A stretch of 64,000 nucleotides of DNA from Phlebopus portentosus (taxonomy: Eukaryota; Basidiomycota; Agaricomycetes; Boletales; Boletinellaceae), in NCBI GenBank assembly GCA_037892935.1, contig JAYXKI010000004.1, forward strand, positions 620,001 through 684,000, read 5' to 3'. Positions within the stretch are counted from its first letter, which is position 1. Every line of letters begins with the position of its first letter. Made by a program: the position numbers and the translations under genes. The notes beneath the pieces were generated by a model. It had not been told where the DNA came from, did no database searches, and worked only from the letters and a program-made list of their open reading frames with translations. This document shows positions 58,970 through 64,000 of this stretch, piece after piece.

Positions 58970-61900
58970 TGCAATGCGTTAGTTACGCCGCGTCAGCTCA
59001 ATCGCAACGGACACAGCAAGCCAGCAGGAGAGCAAGGTACGAAAGAGGGGCAGCCCAAGTTTGAAAGGGACCATATCAGTCGGATTTTATACATTTCCTG
59101 GTATCTAATCAGTCTTGGCTAGACGAGAAAGCAGATGGGTCCGAGGCCATGATCGTCCCTCTTCCGAGTCGATGTCATGGCTACAATTGTTGATCAGGCG
59201 GCTTCACGCCCATACGGTAGCAAATCCGAAAGGAAATATCAAATTTCCCAGAACATAGACTTCGGACCAGACGTGGAACATAGAGTTGCATGTTGTTCTA
59301 CGAAGTTGCTCGGGTGCACAATCATAGGTCACCTGCGCATTGGCGCGTTCCTGCTCATTTTTTTCTTTATTATCTCTTGACATTTTGCCGTTGGGAAGTT
59401 CGATTCAGAAGATAGTTTGTACTTAATTGCCGTCGAGCATAAACGTTCAGTTGTCGGCGACATGGTCGGTCAAGGCTAAGAGACGCGTCGGCGATCGGAG
59501 GAGACGTGGAAAGTATGTAAATTTAAACTCCGAATCTTCTTGTTGAGCACGAAACGCGTCGCACGTGTTGCGCAGACTCCGTCTCTCACGCACCATGATC
59601 GACGGCCAAGCAGTGTATTTCATCTTTATCACTAAACTCATGCGCTGCGAGTGTCAAGGTTTTAACTTCTCGAACATCTTGATTGTCCATATCGAATCCT
59701 ATTCGCGCGGTTTCGCGCACGTTTGCACAGTTTTATTCCCGGTCCGAACGCCATGCAGTCGCATCACACTGGTGTAGCATGAGAACGACCGGATGACCTT
59801 GCGACTGATCGGACAAGAGGAGATAAACACTCCTTCAGAAGATAATTGTATACTATCTGGAAGACTGAGACGGACGATTTGCAGGCACAGATACGACTGT
59901 GGGGAAGACAGGAACGGAACAACATATGGGAATGGTATGTTGATCTCATCTCCACAGCAAATCGCAAACCCTTGTCTTTCAATCGATCACCCAAACCTCG
60001 CTGTGTTTCTCTAGATAGACGTGTTGCTCCGTGATATCATGGTATGTCCGTCTAAGATTCTAGGCGCAAACGCCATATATTCATATTTTGACGTCTTCGT
60101 CGAGAGAGTCCGATTCGTTCGTTCCCGTATCCTTGCTCACTGCCGTTGCATAATCTTATCCTTATGCCGGACATGGTGCAACAATGTTGAGGAATAGTCA
60201 TCTGATGATCGTATGCTGCAGACTTTCTTGGTCCAACTCCACAGACGCCGCCTTGAATGCTGCCAGTGGTAACGGAGCCAAGTGGAATGTGAAGACGAAC
60301 GTAGTATAGACCTACTGTATTCCATCATCCACCATCGACTTACTTCCGAATAAGCTCGCGCTATCGCTGTTCCATGTGCATCGTCTGCTACCTTCACGGG
60401 TCTCCATCGCTCCACTATAAATTATATTTGTAGACTATAGCAAGGTTGGATCATTCCGAATAATCTTCGCAGGCTTCGGGACCTTCACCATCTCCCACCC
60501 ATCTCTCTTCCTGTGCAATCGTAAGTCTTCCATGTTTGCTATTTTCACCTTCTCTTTGGTGTTATCCTCGTCTCGTCCTCGTCTTCTTTGCGTTCTTACC
60601 TCCCTACTATCAGTCAACAGCGACTGGTAGTCAGCCCAATGCCTCACTGGAGTATGCATAGGAATGTTGATAGATGCGAAGCTATGCATGTGCGAATTGG
60701 CCTACAAGAATAACGACTTCCGCAAATATCTCGACGATACAACTGGCACGTTCCAAAGTGAAATCAAAGAACCAACAGGCCATACCGTGACGCAGAAGAC
60801 GATACTGAACGAAAGAATAGAAAGGAGAAGTCATGTGGTCTTTCAGTTTGGTGGTATGAAAGAACAGTAGAGAGGCTCCATACGGTTTTACAGATACGCC
60901 AACGGGAGCCTCGGGCACGAAATTTTGCTCAAGTTATCCCGGATTTGGCAGATCCCTTGTGTAAACTCACGATCGTCAAATGGCTGAAAGAATTCGATGA
61001 TATGTGACAAAGAATTCCATCTCTCCTCGGCATAATTCCGAGCCGTCCGAAACTCGTGAGTTACTCAGTCTCAACTTGATCGCCTTGATCTTGACTCTGA
61101 CTGCTCCTTTCTGACTCTGGCATACTGAACACTCGTACTGCCCGGTTTCGTACGATAGATGACCTTTTACAAAAAAAAAACTACACTATAACCGCGAGAA
61201 CACGAGGTTGGCTCGATTTACGCAAAAGTTACTCACTGTGCTCCTTCTCCTTCAACTAGGACGCCTATGAATATCCCGGTATCATTCAACGCGGAATGAT
61301 TCCACGCCTCGCAGTCTGCCTCGTGGAACTCGAAGTCAACTTGGAGTTCCCGATCTAAGTAGGACGGGCGTCTTCGCACACAAGGTCAGTCGCACTATTT
61401 CCTTCTTCTCGAAAACAAGGGTATCCCCGCATCGCAGATCTCCAAGGTCGCGCCAGGGTATATAGTCGTCTGTGTACAGTACAGTACATCTATTCCGGTT
61501 CTGACTTGGCTTTTCGAGTCACATTACACCCGAAGCTTTTTCCCGTGCTACTCGTGCTTTCAGTTCTCTCTCGGCTAGTGGACATGGACCTTTCAGCACA
61601 GATGGGTGTTCTATCAATAGCGGTTCCTCACAGAACTTTCGGGGCATGAAGAAAGCACAATCAGCTTTAACAAAGCGCGACCCGGGACCCCGGGTGCAGA
61701 GGATAAATTAATCATGGTACAGGAAGAAGACTTCACCCTTCCAGTTAAAGGGTCAGTCTATGTCGGATGCGAAGGACAGAGATCAGTCAAGGGTAGCCGA
61801 GGAAACACACTGAGTGCCTGAACCTCCGAGACGGTCTATATCGCTACCGACTGCAGGATATTTTACAAGCAAGGTTGAGGTCGATTGGGAACGCTGAGAC

Positions 61901-63393
61901 GAAACCTTCATCTTAGGTTCAGGTTCGTGGCCTTCGGGCATGCAGTTACTGAACCAGAGCTTCGATTATCGGGAAGCCTGAGAACTCTCGCCGTGTGGAA
62001 TTCCGACAATGTCACGCTCGGAGAATTTATGGATCCGGAGTTATATGAACGCCATAAGTAGGACTCAGAAGGTACAGATGCTGCTGTAAGAGGAAGATCG
62101 GATTCGAATTTGAATTCACTGAAACTTCCCAATAGAAAGAGTGAATGCAAATGAATTAAATGATACGAATAGTGGTGCTCAGACAGAGGGTGAGGCTAAA
62201 CGTTCTGGCTCATCCGTACGTACTAGCTCGGTCGGTGTCTCCCATCTTTATCACTCCAATACAAAAGTATCAATGAAGGCAATGCTCGTGGCAGCCTAGA
62301 CGTGAGAAATCTCCAAAAGAGCGAATCAGGAAGCTCTTCGATGCATTTCAATACTGGGCACTTCAATAACACCCACAATGTATCACCGCCCATTGGCGTT
62401 AATCTCTACATCAGAATCAATCAGTGTTTCCAGGTCCGGATCCGCATCTGGTGTGGAGAAGATCGTTGTCGTTGCAGTCCTGAATGGAGATGCAGGTCCT
62501 CAACTGACCAGCCACGTGCTCCTTCGCAATACAGCGTGCTTGATGCGGCTAAGGCTGCGCGCTTCCTGGAGTGTCTTGTTTGGCACATAGCTACTGTCAA
62601 TGAGAGAGGATATGCACGACGTGCCAAACGAGTAGGAATATTGATATTGCTACTGGTAAACCCGGGGATCGGGAGGGAAACGAGCAGTCCTTATCGATTC
62701 TGACGCTGATTCCTCCTTTCTGCCATTACTTCTCCTTCTGTTTTTCCGATCCTTGTTCTCAAACGCCCTGATTGCCCATCCCTCCTTTTGATCGTAAGAT
62801 ACTGAACTCGTCTCATCTATATACCTACCTGTCCAAGTAAGTCTGCGCGAGAAGCTGGTCAGACCTCCGTTATTTGGGAGAACTAAGATTTCGGACCGAA
62901 AATTTTCCTGCCTATCTGCAGTTTCTGCACGGGATATCGTCGGTCATTTGACTCTTGAAATCTCTATGAAATGAAAACGTACATACATACACGAGAAAGT
63001 GCATCATAATCAGACAGAGCATAGATATCCCCCAGATCGAGGTATCTGAGTGCTTTCTACTTTTGTTCCTTTCGTTTGGAACACAGACACGCTTTGGATC
63101 TCATTGGGAAGTTCAGAAATTGATGTATGTGCACTCGATGGTAAGTCGAGGTGATCCTTTAGAGGAAGTTGGCGAGTGGTACCCGATGCATATACTACCC
63201 TACCATATAAAGCGTGCAAATTCACCTTCCTAAAGCAGACACTTTTTGTACGCACCTGTATGTATTAATGTGAGTATTAATCCTGTGAGTCAAGTAGTCA
63301 GTGACATTGTCGTCCGTCACAAAGACTGGGATAACTTATAAGCCGGAGCTGCCCCGTCACATCTTGTCTTTAATCCAATCCTCTGCCACCACA
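58970..63393. other. Gene-poor 4.4-kb region with possible relics
   Basis: No convincing gene. Short stretches look protein-like but do not join: TETDDLQAQIRLWGRQERN (about 59865-59925, plus), LCMCELAYKNNDFRKYLDD (about 60684-60740, plus), RTLAVWNSDNVTLGEFMDPE (about 61980-62040, plus) and VEKIVVVAVLNGDAGPQL (about 62453-62506, plus) next to YSVLDAAKAARFLECLVWHI in another frame. These may be remnants of degenerate genes. Confidence 0.4.
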
Positions 63394-63797
63394 ATGACCG
63401 GAGCCGCACCTTCCAGTGCGAGTCCGCCGCGTTTACAATTCAAACACTCTGGTTTCACACACACGCTGTTTTTCGACTGTTCTCCGTCAACTAACAACAA
63501 TGATCGTGTCCTTCAAGATTTAAGGAATGCTATAAAGCAGGGGGAGAAGCGGGATAATGCAGGTGAAACGGAGGACGAGAAGTATGGCTTGTATTATTAT
63601 GTGAGTCCTATGTAGCTGTGATTCTGCTGCTTTATTTTGATTTTCCGATAATACAGAATGTTCTCGACAAGCCCGTCGAGCGGCGTCCGAGTAACAGTAT
63701 TCGCAGGCTCATCCCAGGGAGTCGAGAACCTAAGCGTGATTACTCTGAGCAGGTTAGAGAAGGTTATGAGAAGATTGTCAAAAACTGTGAGGCGTGA
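63394..63797 (+). CDS. Hypothetical small protein, 115 aa
   Basis: Two exons, 63394-63600 and 63657-63797, sum to 348 nt. The first gives MTGAAPSSASPPRLQFKHSG then FTHTLFFDCSP; the 56-nt intron has a GTGAGT donor and ACAG acceptor; the second is charged (DKPVERRPSNSIRRL, EGYEKIVKN). No family recognised. An overlapping frame (63658-63993) is open for 111 codons, so the second exon is uncertain and the gene may continue to the window edge. Confidence 0.4.
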
Positions 63798-64000
63798 TGA
63801 CATTGTCAGGTGGCTCTACCCGCTTATTGCACTGATAGACATGATAGACGAAAGAGAAGGAGAGAGAGACTATATATGCGTATTTGGTGTTGGTGAAGGG
63901 GTCGAGCCCGCTCTCCTCGTTGCTCAGATTCTTAGCAAGGTTTGCACTCAAGTCCAAGATTGTATTGACAATCTATCTAATTACGTGACATAGATTGGAG

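Noticed and set aside
1..64000. CRISPR arrays, rRNA or clear tRNA genes
   Set aside because: None seen. The only B-box-like sequence (near 35723) is treated as part of a SINE-like candidate because no cloverleaf could be drawn.

Overview
The window looks like nuclear DNA of an Agaricomycete (mushroom-type) basidiomycete. Genes are dense and carry many 45-70 nt introns with GT..AG ends and CTNA-type branch sites. Several families are typical of that class: an expanded BTB family, a secreted ferritin-like Rds1-type protein, an F-box protein, a nuclease-fold/kinase fusion, a JmjC family and a fungal Helitron.

The left 22 kb is ordinary host sequence. It holds an NTO1/BRPF-type chromatin reader (PHD, extended PHD, bromodomain, PWWP; its 5' end lies outside the window), a hypothetical acidic protein, a Doa4-like ubiquitin protease with an inactive rhodanese domain, an SNT2-like BAH/PHD/SANT protein (minus strand), a SET-domain protein, tubulin-folding cofactor B (minus strand) and two tandem BTB paralogues.

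From 22.2 to about 43.4 kb the window is accessory. A Helitron lies on the minus strand. Its 3' terminus can be read at 22229-22262 (hairpin, 10-nt spacer, CTAG, then T). It carries a 374-aa membrane protein gene and a very long transposase reading frame (Rep, PIF1 helicase, cysteine-peptidase-like domain) broken by two nonsense codons and a frameshift at an A14 run. Beyond it lie a five-exon 350-aa gene of unknown function, an orphan with a conserved-looking C-terminus, three copies of a 38-nt stem-loop, a possible SINE-like unit with a 28-nt poly(A) tract, and a large intron-rich JmjC gene. The Helitron 5' end was not found, so it is unclear how many of these are cargo.

The right part returns to host-like genes: a nuclease-fold/protein-kinase fusion, a decayed third BTB copy, an Rds1-like ferritin-domain protein, a glyoxylate/hydroxypyruvate reductase, DNA polymerase delta subunit 4 (minus), a zinc-finger protein, an F-box protein, a class 3 lipase (minus), a 4.4-kb gene-poor stretch and a small hypothetical gene. 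The BTB relic on the far side of the accessory block suggests the block lies within a former BTB cluster. Four introns in this window are best explained as GC-AG introns.

Exon boundaries were read by hand from frame continuity and splice signals. Where the summed exon length is a multiple of three I say so.
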